This document shows, piece after piece, positions 6,954 to 19,760 of a DNA stretch of 64,000 nt. Position 1 is the stretch's first letter, and the number at the start of each line of letters is the position of its first letter. The position numbers and the translations under genes were made by a program. The notes beneath the pieces are model-generated. The model was not told where the DNA came from and did no database searches. It was given only the letters and a program-made list of their open reading frames with translations. The stretch spans positions 1 to 64,000 of the forward strand of contig NZ_LMFP01000027.1 of the NCBI RefSeq assembly GCF_001426885.1. The letters are read 5' to 3'. Origin of the DNA: Pelomonas sp. Root1444. Lineage in GTDB: Bacteria; Pseudomonadota; Gammaproteobacteria; Burkholderiales; Burkholderiaceae_C.

Positions 6954-8103
6954 CCGTTTCTGGTCACCCAAGTGGGACGCGCCTGGCGCATCTCTATGGG
7001 CGCTGGCCAACAAGCTGTCCCACGTCAGCACCATGCCGCTTAACGAGGTTCTTCGCGAGCTGGTTGATGCCGACCGCACACACCGCCTTCTTGCCTTCGC
7101 GCCCTCCCGGTCGAATGCGCGCCAGGCAGCAGAACTGTTTGGGAGGCGGAGCCCCGAGAGTCTGTTCACGGGTCTCGACGTGCAGCAGCCCGTCGACCGC
7201 AGCCGGATTCGGCTGAGTCTGGCTTGGTGCCCGACTTGCGCGGAGAGCTGGTATCACGCTCCCGTTTTCCAACTGGCGGGTCTCAGCAGGTGTCCTTGGC
7301 ATGGATGCGCTCTGAGGACCTGTTGCCCACATTGCTGGAGACCCGTGGACCCGCTCGGCACATCAGCCTGGACTTGCGATGGCTGCGGCAAGCACTTAGT
7401 CGATGCGCCGGCGGACGCCCTGAAGCAATTCCAAGCCGCACCGGGCCACGCCGGCATACCTCCAGACCTGCTGCCGGCGGACAGCTGGTTCACTTATCAG
7501 TTGACCCAGCAGGGCGACGGTTGGAAGTGCTACCGAGTCGAGGAGGGCGCTCCAGCGGAGGAGGGGAGTCGCGACCTTCTGACTTATTGGCACATGCTGC
7601 CGGCGCTCGAAGAAGCACTGACTCTTTGGGACACGGTGCTTCGAGACCATGCCCAATGCGCCCGCGAGGAGCCTAATCCCTACCCGGCGCCATACAGCGT
7701 CATTGAGTTCAAGTGCCCTGTCGCATCGGCCGCGCTGGTGGCATTCGCCAGCCTGGGTATCACTGCGACGCCGATGGGCGATTGGCAGGTGCTGCATCCG
7801 AAGGTGCGGCCGGTGGACATGAGGCCGCTCTACAAGCTGCCGCCTCGGGCCAGGGCCGCTTACGCCCGAGCATTGACGCGTTCCGCGCTTCACCAAGCGC
7901 TGCAGGTGTTCGGGCGCGTTGCGATGGTCGGTCGATGGCGCACGCGTTGGGACGAGCCCGATGCGAAGAACGCGGCGGACGTGCTGGCGTTCCAGACGCA
8001 AGACGCGGTCGGCGTGCTTTCCACGGTCTCTGTGCGCGCCATCAAAGCATCTGTCGCTATCGCCGCCGAGAGCTGCGTGCGATGTCACGACGCCGGTTTG
8101 TAA
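6946..8103 (+). CDS. tniQ: TniQ/TnsD-family target-selection protein
   Basis: A 385-residue protein with the TniQ signature: an N-terminal segment (residues 10-75) leading to a cysteine/histidine zinc-finger block. Visible ligand candidates are C95-x2-C98, C116-x2-H119, C127-x2-C130 and C144-x2-C147. TniQ/TnsD proteins choose the insertion site and recruit TnsC. At 385 residues it is longer than the short CRISPR-associated TniQ type relative to its domain and shorter than Tn7 TnsD, suggesting recognition of a fixed DNA site through the C-terminal part. No cas genes or CRISPR array are nearby. GTG start, coupled to tnsC. It is the last gene of the operon; the element end lies about 250-340 bp downstream. 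Confidence 0.8.
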   Translation: MLDRFWSPKWDAPGASLWALANKLSHVSTMPLNEVLRELVDADRTHRLLAFAPSRSNARQAAELFGRRSPESLFTGLDVQQPVDRSRIRLSLAWCPTCAESWYHAPVFQLAGLSRCPWHGCALRTCCPHCWRPVDPLGTSAWTCDGCGKHLVDAPADALKQFQAAPGHAGIPPDLLPADSWFTYQLTQQGDGWKCYRVEEGAPAEEGSRDLLTYWHMLPALEEALTLWDTVLRDHAQCAREEPNPYPAPYSVIEFKCPVASAALVAFASLGITATPMGDWQVLHPKVRPVDMRPLYKLPPRARAAYARALTRSALHQALQVFGRVAMVGRWRTRWDEPDAKNAADVLAFQTQDAVGVLSTVSVRAIKASVAIAAESCVRCHDAGL

Positions 8104-8355
8104 CGGGGTGTGTCGCGCGTTACGCCGTAAAAGCGTGACGTCTGGCTTTCAGTAAAAGGTTGGCTGCAAGGTTCAGCCGGCAGGCCACACCATCGCTAGC
8201 GGCGGATACACCGTACCAGCTGTTTGTTGGAGCGGATAGCGCATCCGCAGCGCGCAAACTGCCGGGGTGTTTTGTGCGCTCTTCATCGGCGGCCGGTTCG
8301 GCTCGACGTTAAGGCGCCCCCGTCGAATTTTCAGCGTAGGGCTCCGGAGCCCGTT

Positions 8356-8440
8356 CCACCCCAAAACGGCTTGCGCTCGCAAGCGCCACCCAAAGATGGA
8401 CTGTGTCGTTCGGCGCCACCCGATTCGGGATTGCGTCCGT
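8356..8440 (+). repeat. Three direct repeats, probable TnsB-binding sites at a Tn7-like end
   Basis: Copies start at 8356, 8386 and 8416, an exact 30-bp period. Each reads CCACCC, six variable bases, GG, one base, then YTGYG (TTGCG, CTGTG, TTGCG). Several spaced transposase sites in one orientation near the terminus are characteristic of Tn7-like elements. No matching inverted copies (GGGTGG...) were found by eye between 1 and 3150, so the other end is probably left of this window. Confidence 0.65.
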
Positions 8441-8583
8441 TTCAGCTTCCGCAGCCGGTGGGGCCCTCACAAGGAATCAAGGACTTAGGCCGGGTTCTTC
8501 TAGGTTCGTTTTTTCTGTAGTCCCAGTTCAGGGTGGTCAAGCTACAGCACTGGCTTACGTTCAGTGGCTTGTGATTTTACATA

Positions 8584-8607
8584 ATGCACATTGTCAGCAA
8601 TGTGCAT
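8584..8607 (-). terminator. Perfect inverted repeat after the TonB receptor gene
   Basis: ATGCACATTG, a 4-nt loop (TCAG), then CAATGTGCAT: a perfect 10-bp stem starting 10 nt beyond the stop of the leftward TonB-receptor gene. On the minus strand it is followed by TATGTAAAAT rather than a clean T-run, so it may be a weak terminator or an mRNA-stabilising hairpin. An attachment-site role for the nearby transposon is also possible. Confidence 0.4.
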
Positions 8608-8616
8608 CGGCCCCGC

Positions 8617-11373
8617 CTAGAATGCGACCCGCACGCCAATGTTGAAACGGCGGCCCACGTCCTCCAGGGTCAGGAACCTGGACTCGTCGAGCGCGTATTC
8701 GTGCATGCGCTCGTTGTTCAGGTTGATCGCATCGGCATACAGCGACACCGAGGGCGTGACGTTGTAGCGCACGCTGGCATCGGCCTGCCCATAGGCCGCA
8801 CGCGTGCGTGGCAGCGTGCTGCCACCGCCGCAGTCGACCGAGAAATGGTTTCTCCAGTTGTAGCTCAGGCGCGCCTGGAAGCGGCTGTTCTCATAGAACA
8901 CGGAGCCGTTGTACGACTGCTTGGACAGGCCCGGATAGCCGCAGCTCGGTGCGCCGCCTTCGCGGGTCGCGGTGGCGTCGACATAGGTGTAGTTGGCCGC
9001 CACGCCAAAGCCCTGCAGCAGGCTGCCGCTGGCATCGAAGGCATATTGACCGGCCAGCTCCAGTCCCTTGATCTTGCCTTGCTGCCCGTTGCGGACGCGC
9101 GTGTCGTGGGCGATCTCGGGGAACTGCGGCAACTGGACGTCGACCAGCCGGGTTTCCAGGAAGTCGGTGACCTTCTTGTGGAAGACGGCGGCGCTGAGGT
9201 AGTTGGTCTTGGACAGATACCACTCGAGCGACACGTCCAGGTTGGTCGAGCGCATCGGCTTGAGATACGGGTTGCCGCCGCCGGTCTGCACGTCGCCGAA
9301 GCGGCCGCCATACCAGTTGTTGACGCCCATCTGGTTCAGCGTCGGGCGCGTCAGCGTCTTGGACGCCGCCAGGCGCAGCATCAGATCGCGGGTCAAGTCC
9401 AGCTTCAAGTTGGCCGACGGCAGCAGGTTCTTGTAGCTGTTCTCGACCGTGTTCACGGTGCTCGGGCCGTAGGTAAGGATGTAGGTGGTGTCGTTGGGGC
9501 TCTTGACCGCCGACTGCAGCACCCGGCTGATGCCGATGGACGTGGAGTCCACATGCACATAGCGCACGCCCACGTTGCCGGCCCATCCCTGCCCTTCCCA
9601 TTTGCTGTCCACGAAGATGCTGGAGACCTTTTCCTTGACACCCCACATCGACGGCTTGGTGTAGTCGATCGCCATCGGCCCGTTCGGGTATTTCGTCTTG
9701 TCGCCGTACAGCGCCGGGTCATTCGATTGCGCGATCAATGCCGGCTGGTTCAGGTAAGCCATGTAGGCGTAGGGATCGAACCGCAGGAACGCCGACGGCA
9801 TGGCGCCTTCGACACCGAAGATGTTCTTCAGCGGGCTGACCGTGAACAGCGACGCCGGCAACGAGACGTGATAGCCGCTGAACGCATTCCAGGAATCGCT
9901 GTTCCACTGCGTGCGGTCCACCTCGCGGCGCGAGCTGGCCAGGCCGACCTGCAGGCCCTTGAAATACCCGATCTCGTGGTCCCACGACAGATTGACGCGG
10001 CCTTCCTTGAGGTCGTCGCCGTTGTGGATCTGGCCATACGCGACCGCATGGGCGCGGACCGCAGCGGGGTCGGTGAGGCTGTCGCCGAACTTGATCGTCG
10101 GCGTGCCGTCGAAGGTCAGCACGTCGCCGTTCTTGGGCACCATGCCGGCGACGATCCACATGTCAGGCGACTTCGAGGTCGTGCGGGAGGTTGACAGGTC
10201 GCCTTCCAGCGTCCATTCCGGCGCGACGGCCCACTTGGCATTGGCGCCGAAGGCCTTGGTGGTCGACAGGCGGTCGCCGGCCTTGACGATCATGTCGTTG
10301 GAATTCGCCTCACCCAACAGCTTGCCCGGCCCGGCGATCCCCGGGTTGTTGGCGAAGAAGGTCGAGCCCGGCCGCAGGAAACTGGTGATCTGGTCGTTGG
10401 CGTTGTACTGCACGCCGAGTTGGGTCGGGTTGTTCCAGTCGCTGACCGCAATGACGTCGTTCTTCTGGTCCAGCCGCGAATACAGCCCGTCGACGGACAG
10501 CTGCAGCGCCTTGGTGGGGTTGAATTGAACCGTGCCCGCGGCGACCAGCCGCTTTCGGCGCTCGTTTTCTTCCTGGAAGCCGAAGCTCTGCGGGATGTAC
10601 AGCTTCTTCACCGTCACGTCCGCCATCGTCAGTCCGGTGGAATTGAGGTTGCCGTTGATGAGGTTCACGTCCTTGTAGTTCCAGGCGTCGTTGACGGCCT
10701 TGGTCTGCTTGGAGGCACGGTCGGTGTACGACAGCGACCCGCTGACACCCAGCGTGCGGTCCTCGTTGGCGAACGAGTACATCGCACTCGCATTCGGCGT
10801 CTTCTTCTTGGAGTTCGAGTCGTAGGAGCCGGACAGGTTGACGACCGCCGAATGGCCTTTGCGGCCCGCCAACGGGCGCGCGGTCTGGATATCCACCGTG
10901 GAGCCGATGCCGCCTTCCGGCAGGAACGGTTGCGCCGTCTTGTAAACCAGCGCCTTGGAAATCAGGTCCGACGACAGCAGGTCGAATGAAAACTCGCGGC
11001 CGCCGGTATCGCTGGTCATGGTCCGGCCATTCACCAGGACGTTGTTGAACTCTGGCCCCAGGCCGCGGACGGAAATGTACCGGCCCTCCCCGTTGTTGCG
11101 CTGGATCTGGACGCCGGTGACGCGCTGCAGGGATTCGGCGATATTGGTGTCAGGGAATTTACCAGCGTCCTCGGCAGATACCGCATCGACGACGCCGTCC
11201 TGCATCCGCTTGGTCGCGACGGAGGATTCAAGTGACGCACGGATACCCGTGACGACGACCTTTTCCAAATCCTGCCTGGGCGCCGCCGCATCCTGCGCTG
11301 CGGCCGGTGCGGCCAACCAGATTTGGCCGATCAAGCCAGCCACCACAGTCTTGACGAAAATATCAGTCCGCAT
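8617..11373 (-). CDS. TonB-dependent outer-membrane receptor
   Basis: A 918-residue receptor. Residues 1-27 form a signal peptide ending APAAAQ. A TonB-box-like region (EKVVVTG) is followed by a plug domain with VSAEDAGKFPDTNIAESLQR and ISVRGLGPEFN, the pattern of the large oligosaccharide-type TonB receptors common in Xanthomonas and Massilia/Duganella relatives. The rest is the beta-barrel, ending with an aromatic C-terminus (VRVAF). Such receptors import oligosaccharides into the periplasm. The neighbours (GH2, GH35, MFS, LysR) point to galactose-containing substrates. The gene is separated from the upstream LysR gene by 314 bp, so it is probably a separate unit. Start chosen at ATG 11373. 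Confidence 0.9.
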   Translation of the reverse strand: MRTDIFVKTVVAGLIGQIWLAAPAAAQDAAAPRQDLEKVVVTGIRASLESSVATKRMQDGVVDAVSAEDAGKFPDTNIAESLQRVTGVQIQRNNGEGRYISVRGLGPEFNNVLVNGRTMTSDTGGREFSFDLLSSDLISKALVYKTAQPFLPEGGIGSTVDIQTARPLAGRKGHSAVVNLSGSYDSNSKKKTPNASAMYSFANEDRTLGVSGSLSYTDRASKQTKAVNDAWNYKDVNLINGNLNSTGLTMADVTVKKLYIPQSFGFQEENERRKRLVAAGTVQFNPTKALQLSVDGLYSRLDQKNDVIAVSDWNNPTQLGVQYNANDQITSFLRPGSTFFANNPGIAGPGKLLGEANSNDMIVKAGDRLSTTKAFGANAKWAVAPEWTLEGDLSTSRTTSKSPDMWIVAGMVPKNGDVLTFDGTPTIKFGDSLTDPAAVRAHAVAYGQIHNGDDLKEGRVNLSWDHEIGYFKGLQVGLASSRREVDRTQWNSDSWNAFSGYHVSLPASLFTVSPLKNIFGVEGAMPSAFLRFDPYAYMAYLNQPALIAQSNDPALYGDKTKYPNGPMAIDYTKPSMWGVKEKVSSIFVDSKWEGQGWAGNVGVRYVHVDSTSIGISRVLQSAVKSPNDTTYILTYGPSTVNTVENSYKNLLPSANLKLDLTRDLMLRLAASKTLTRPTLNQMGVNNWYGGRFGDVQTGGGNPYLKPMRSTNLDVSLEWYLSKTNYLSAAVFHKKVTDFLETRLVDVQLPQFPEIAHDTRVRNGQQGKIKGLELAGQYAFDASGSLLQGFGVAANYTYVDATATREGGAPSCGYPGLSKQSYNGSVFYENSRFQARLSYNWRNHFSVDCGGGSTLPRTRAAYGQADASVRYNVTPSVSLYADAINLNNERMHEYALDESRFLTLEDVGRRFNIGVRVAF

Positions 11374-11687
11374 AAGTCATCTCCATAATGATGGACGACG
11401 CGCAGCGCATGCCGGCAACGGCGGCGCAAACGTTCGTCTTATTGCTCACGGGGGGTTACAACTGCACTGCCTGGAAATCCTTCGAGTCGCGATGGAATCA
11501 CCATGTCTTGAAGGCTAGCAGCGGCTCGATTGCGTTTTGTATTCTGTTAAACGCTTGTGGTATGCAAAGTTCATATTGCTCGGCATAAAACATACGTCAG
11601 CAGGATTGACACGCGCATGGCAATCCACCCGCGGGCGATTTGCGGGTTTCGACGTAATCCCGAGCGACGTATGCGCCGCTCGCAAAT
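11374..11687. other. 314-bp spacer, probable TonB-receptor promoter region
   Basis: It lies between the LysR stop (11688) and the TonB-receptor start (11373). It is AT-richer than its surroundings, notably 11530-11600. It should contain the receptor's leftward promoter, but I see no convincing -35/-10 pair and no match to the LacI operator. Confidence 0.4.
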
Positions 11688-12656
11688 TCAGGAAGGCGCT
11701 ATACCGCCCGTGCCGAAGACACGGCGTCGCGCTTCGTCGCGCAGGCAGGTCAAGAGCAATTCCGCGCTGGGCGACCGCCGGTGGCCGCGGCGCATCACGA
11801 TCCCGTAGGCGTCCATGCGCAGGCCCAGGTCAAAACCGAGGACCGTCAGCACCCCGGCGTCGAGATAGGGCTGCACCAACTCTTCGGGCAGCGCGGCCAC
11901 CATGTCGGACTGCACCAGCAGGCTGGTCACCACCGGCAATGCCAATGTCTGGACGGCTTGCCGCGGCGGTGACAGACCCGCGCTGAGGAAGAGCGCCGTC
12001 AGCCGGTCGCGCAGGATGCTGCCGCTCGGTGGCAGCACCCACGCCTGCGCCGACAGTTCAGCCAGGCTCAGGTCATGCCGCGCGGCCAGCGGGTGGCCGG
12101 CGCGGGCGATGAGGCTGTGCGACTCACCGGTCAGGGGTTCGAACGACAGCTCGCCGGCGAGGCTTGCGTCGAGCACGCGCCCCAGCATCAAGTCGAGGTG
12201 CCCGCCGCGCAGCTGCTGGATCAGCGGCTTGCTGGTGTCCACCGTGATGTCCACGTCGACACCTGGCTGGCGAGCCTGCAACGCCGCCACCGCCGCCGGC
12301 AGCAGGGTGGTCGAGGGCGTCAGAATGGACCCGACGGCCACCCGGCCGGACAGGCCGGCCAGCAGTTCCATCACCTCCTGGTGGCCGGCGTCCAGTTCAG
12401 CGAGCGCGGCACCGGCGCGGCGGATCATCACCTCGCCGTACCACGTCGGGGTGACGCCGCGCGACTGGCGCTCGAACAGCTTCACGCCCAGCGCGTGCTC
12501 GGTATCCGCCAGCAGCCGCGAGGCGGCGGACTGCGTGAGGTTCGCGCCTTGGGCCGCTTGCAGGATCGACGAATGCTTGCCGAGCTCGACCAGCAGCACC
12601 AGCTGCCGGATCTTCAGGTGCGACCGGGTGAACCGGTCCGGGCGCGGATCGAGCAT
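11688..12656 (-). CDS. LysR-family transcriptional regulator
   Basis: A 322-residue LysR protein. The N-terminal helix-turn-helix (residues 12-72) includes LTQSAASRLLADTEHALGVKLFER. The effector-binding domain follows (about 95-310). The start is placed at ATG 12656, which puts the HTH at the usual distance; the long upstream frame inside the GH2 gene is an overlap artefact. It begins 14 nt after the GH2 stop, making it the last gene of the GH35-MFS-GH2-lysR unit. It plausibly regulates this unit and/or the TonB receptor downstream in response to a sugar or sugar acid. The ligand cannot be read from sequence. Confidence 0.85.
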   Translation of the reverse strand: MLDPRPDRFTRSHLKIRQLVLLVELGKHSSILQAAQGANLTQSAASRLLADTEHALGVKLFERQSRGVTPTWYGEVMIRRAGAALAELDAGHQEVMELLAGLSGRVAVGSILTPSTTLLPAAVAALQARQPGVDVDITVDTSKPLIQQLRGGHLDLMLGRVLDASLAGELSFEPLTGESHSLIARAGHPLAARHDLSLAELSAQAWVLPPSGSILRDRLTALFLSAGLSPPRQAVQTLALPVVTSLLVQSDMVAALPEELVQPYLDAGVLTVLGFDLGLRMDAYGIVMRRGHRRSPSAELLLTCLRDEARRRVFGTGGIAPS

Positions 12657-12670
12657 GGCGGCTGTTGCGG

Positions 12671-17277
<4,607 letters not shown>

Positions 17278-17290
17278 GGCTCAGCCCCGC

Positions 17291-19654
17291 TCAATCGTTC
17301 GAAACCAGCTTGTCGCCGACGAACACGCGGTAGCGGCGGATGCGACCGGTGACGCCGTCGGGCCCCTGGCGTGGCGTGTAGCGCAGCCCGGCGATGTCCA
17401 TGGGTGCGCCCAGGTCGATGATCAGGCGCGCCGGGCCGGTGGGCTGCGTCCGGCCGCTGTAGGCCGTGTGCCAGTAGTCGGTGGCCTGGCCATTGATGGC
17501 GTTCAGCGCGCCGCCGTCCTCCTTGCGCGCCTCCTCGCTGCTGGCGTAGGCGATGGTCCACGCGGTCTGGCTCAGCGGCTTGCCTTGCGCGTCGAGCAAT
17601 GCCAGTTCGGCGATGGCTGCATGGGGCTTGCCGTCGAAGGTGTCGAGCACCTCGATGCAGAGCTGGCGGCCGCGCGCCACGTCGTTGAAGCGCACGTCCT
17701 GCGTGGCCGAGCCGCTGGCGAACTGGCCGGCATGCACTGGCGTCAGGCCGGCCAGGCGCGGGCGCGCGGTGCTGGGCGGGCGCTTCAGGTCGCGCTCGGG
17801 GTGCAGCTGGTCGAGCACGGGCGTCGCGAGGCCTTCGATGCGGTTGGCGCGCGGGCCGGTCAGGTCCAGCACGACGACCTCGTTGCGGCCGGCGTTGATC
17901 CACGGCCCCGGCAGGTACATGGTCTGCGTGGGGCCGATGCTCCAGTAGCGGCCCAGGCAGCGGTCGTTGATCCAGACGATGCCCTGCCCCCAGGACGACA
18001 TGTCGAGGAAGGTGTCGGCCGGCGTGGCCGCGTCGAAGCCGCCGCGCCAGAACGCCGGGCCGGCAGCGCGCTTGGGCTGCCACTGCAATGGTGGCAGGCC
18101 ACCGTCGGCGCCGAAGTCGATGGCGCGGATCTCCCAGCCCTTGACCTCCTGGGCCTTGTCCTTGGACGTGCGCAGCATGACCGGGCCTTGCAGGCCCTTG
18201 CGATCATGCACCTCCATGCCGAAGTTCACGCGGGCGATCGTGTACAGCAGGATCTCGACGGTGGTGTCGCGCTTGCGCGCCGGGATGTCGACGCTGAAGC
18301 GACGGTGGCGCGTGTCCATCGTGCCCGCCACGCGGCCATCGACGAAGACCCACGCCAGGTCGCGCGCGTTCGCCGCTTCCAGCCTGGCCGCTGGGCCGGC
18401 GGGCAGCGTGGCGCGGTAGGCAATGAGGCCGCGGCTGATGTCGTACTGCTCGATGTTGCGCGGCGCCTCCGCCTGGATGGCGGGCGCCGGCAGGTTGGCC
18501 AGCACCGCGGCCGTCTCGGTGAGCGTGAACGCCGGGATCGTCATCACCGGCAGCTTGGGCGGCGGTGCGGGCAGCACTTCGCCGGCCTGCAGGTGCCTGG
18601 CCAGGCAGTCGCGGTAGGTGCGGAACTTCTCGCCCACCCAGCCGGCCTCGCTGATCGGCGCGTCGTAGTCGTAGCTGGTGGTGTCGGGCCGGAAGGGCCG
18701 GTCGCAGCCGCCCCACAGGCCGAAGGTGGTGCCGCCGTGGGCCATGTACAGGCTGAACGAGCCGTTCGCGTTCAGCATCGTGTCGATGTCCTGGATGGCC
18801 CGCGCGTTGTCACCACGCTTGTGCGGCGAGCCCCAGGTGTCGAACCAGCCGGAGTAGTACTCGCCGCACATCCGCGGGCCCTTCTGCAGCGCGTCCAGCG
18901 CCTTGAACCCGCCTGCCGGATCGCTGCCGAAATTGGCCACCGTGAACAGCTCCGGGATGTGAGTCTTAGCCAGCGCGGTGGTCGGGTTGCACTGGAACAG
19001 CGGCACGTCGAAGCCCCCGTCGAGCACGGCCTGGCGCATCACGCGCATGTAGTCCTTGTCGTCGCTGAGGAAGCCGTACTCGTTCTCCACCTGCACCATC
19101 AGGATGGGGCCGCCCTGCGTGACCTGCTGGCCGCCGAGCACCCGCCCGACCTCCTTCAGCCAGCGGCGGGCCGGCTGCACGAAGGCGTCGTCGCGGCTGC
19201 GCAGGAAGGCGTCGCCCGGGTGCTTCAGCAGCCACCACGGCAGGCCGCCCATCTCCCATTCGGCGCAGGCATAGGGGCCCGGGCGCAGGATGACCCACAG
19301 GCCCTCCGCCTGCGCCTGCCGGCAGAACTCGGCGGCATCACGCTGGCCTTCCCACTGGTACTGGCCTTCGCGCCATTCGTGATAGTTCCAGAACAGGTAG
19401 GCGCACACCGTGTTCATGCCCATCGCCTTGATGGCCTGCAGGCGGTGCTTCCAGTACTCGCGCGGCACGCGTGCGAAGTGCATCTCGCCACAACGGATCT
19501 GCAGCGGCTTGCCGTCCAGCAGGAAGTCGCTCTCGCCGATGGCAAAACGCGCCGCGCCCCCTCCGGCCGCGCTGGCGGACGGCGGGTTCAACAGCAGCGT
19601 GGCGCCGCTGGCGGCGGCGCCCAGGAGTCGGCGGCGAGGAAGGAGAACGGTCAT
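17291..19654 (-). CDS. Exported GH35 beta-galactosidase with C-terminal discoidin-like domain
   Basis: A 787-residue enzyme. A twin-arginine-like signal (LPRRRLLGAAASG, residues 5-17) suggests Tat export. The GH35 TIM barrel has the acid/base E192 in QVENEYG and the nucleophile E265 in CGEYYSG. A beta-sandwich region with SWGQGIVWINDRCLGRYW follows, and the last 150 residues look like an F5/8 type C (discoidin) carbohydrate-binding module. It is expected to cleave beta-1,4 or beta-1,3/1,6-galactosyl links of pectic galactan or arabinogalactan. The start at ATG 19654 is preferred over an upstream frame because it places the arginine pair correctly. First gene of the GH35-MFS-GH2-lysR unit, just after the terminator at 19689. 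Confidence 0.9.
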   Translation of the reverse strand: MTVLLPRRRLLGAAASGATLLLNPPSASAAGGGAARFAIGESDFLLDGKPLQIRCGEMHFARVPREYWKHRLQAIKAMGMNTVCAYLFWNYHEWREGQYQWEGQRDAAEFCRQAQAEGLWVILRPGPYACAEWEMGGLPWWLLKHPGDAFLRSRDDAFVQPARRWLKEVGRVLGGQQVTQGGPILMVQVENEYGFLSDDKDYMRVMRQAVLDGGFDVPLFQCNPTTALAKTHIPELFTVANFGSDPAGGFKALDALQKGPRMCGEYYSGWFDTWGSPHKRGDNARAIQDIDTMLNANGSFSLYMAHGGTTFGLWGGCDRPFRPDTTSYDYDAPISEAGWVGEKFRTYRDCLARHLQAGEVLPAPPPKLPVMTIPAFTLTETAAVLANLPAPAIQAEAPRNIEQYDISRGLIAYRATLPAGPAARLEAANARDLAWVFVDGRVAGTMDTRHRRFSVDIPARKRDTTVEILLYTIARVNFGMEVHDRKGLQGPVMLRTSKDKAQEVKGWEIRAIDFGADGGLPPLQWQPKRAAGPAFWRGGFDAATPADTFLDMSSWGQGIVWINDRCLGRYWSIGPTQTMYLPGPWINAGRNEVVVLDLTGPRANRIEGLATPVLDQLHPERDLKRPPSTARPRLAGLTPVHAGQFASGSATQDVRFNDVARGRQLCIEVLDTFDGKPHAAIAELALLDAQGKPLSQTAWTIAYASSEEARKEDGGALNAINGQATDYWHTAYSGRTQPTGPARLIIDLGAPMDIAGLRYTPRQGPDGVTGRIRRYRVFVGDKLVSND

Positions 19655-19688
19655 GGGCGGTCCAGGTTTGCGGAAAGCGGACTTTGGC

Positions 19689-19715
19689 AAAAAACCCCGC
19701 CTCGGCGGCCGAGGC
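19689..19715 (-). terminator. Rho-independent terminator between BNR and GH35 genes
   Basis: On the minus strand, GCCTCGG, a 3-nt loop (CCG), CCGAGGC, then GGGG and six T. It lies between the BNR-protein stop (19761) and the GH35 start (19654). It should end most transcripts of the TonB-BNR unit. Only 34 bp remain before the GH35 start, so that operon either depends on read-through or has its promoter overlapping the stem. Confidence 0.7.
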
Positions 19716-19760
19716 AGGGTGAAAGGCGCGCCATGCAGCGCGGCCCGGAGACTCTAGGGC

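Larger units (their letters stand above)
8104..8616. other. 513-bp non-coding region holding the transposon end
   Basis: No convincing gene. Contents in order: a small inverted repeat around 8161-8177 (GGCTG...CAGCC), the three 30-bp-period repeats at 8356-8440, and a perfect 10-bp inverted repeat at 8584-8607 beside the TonB-receptor stop. The junction between element and host should lie between about 8440 and 8580. A CACA at 8467-8471 is one possible 3' terminus, but I cannot fix it. Confidence 0.5.

Noticed and set aside
8356-8440. Regularly spaced repeats resembling a small CRISPR array
   Set aside because: Only three units; conserved blocks are scattered within each 30-bp unit rather than forming repeat plus unique spacer, and no cas gene is present. 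Position after tniQ fits transposase-binding sites.
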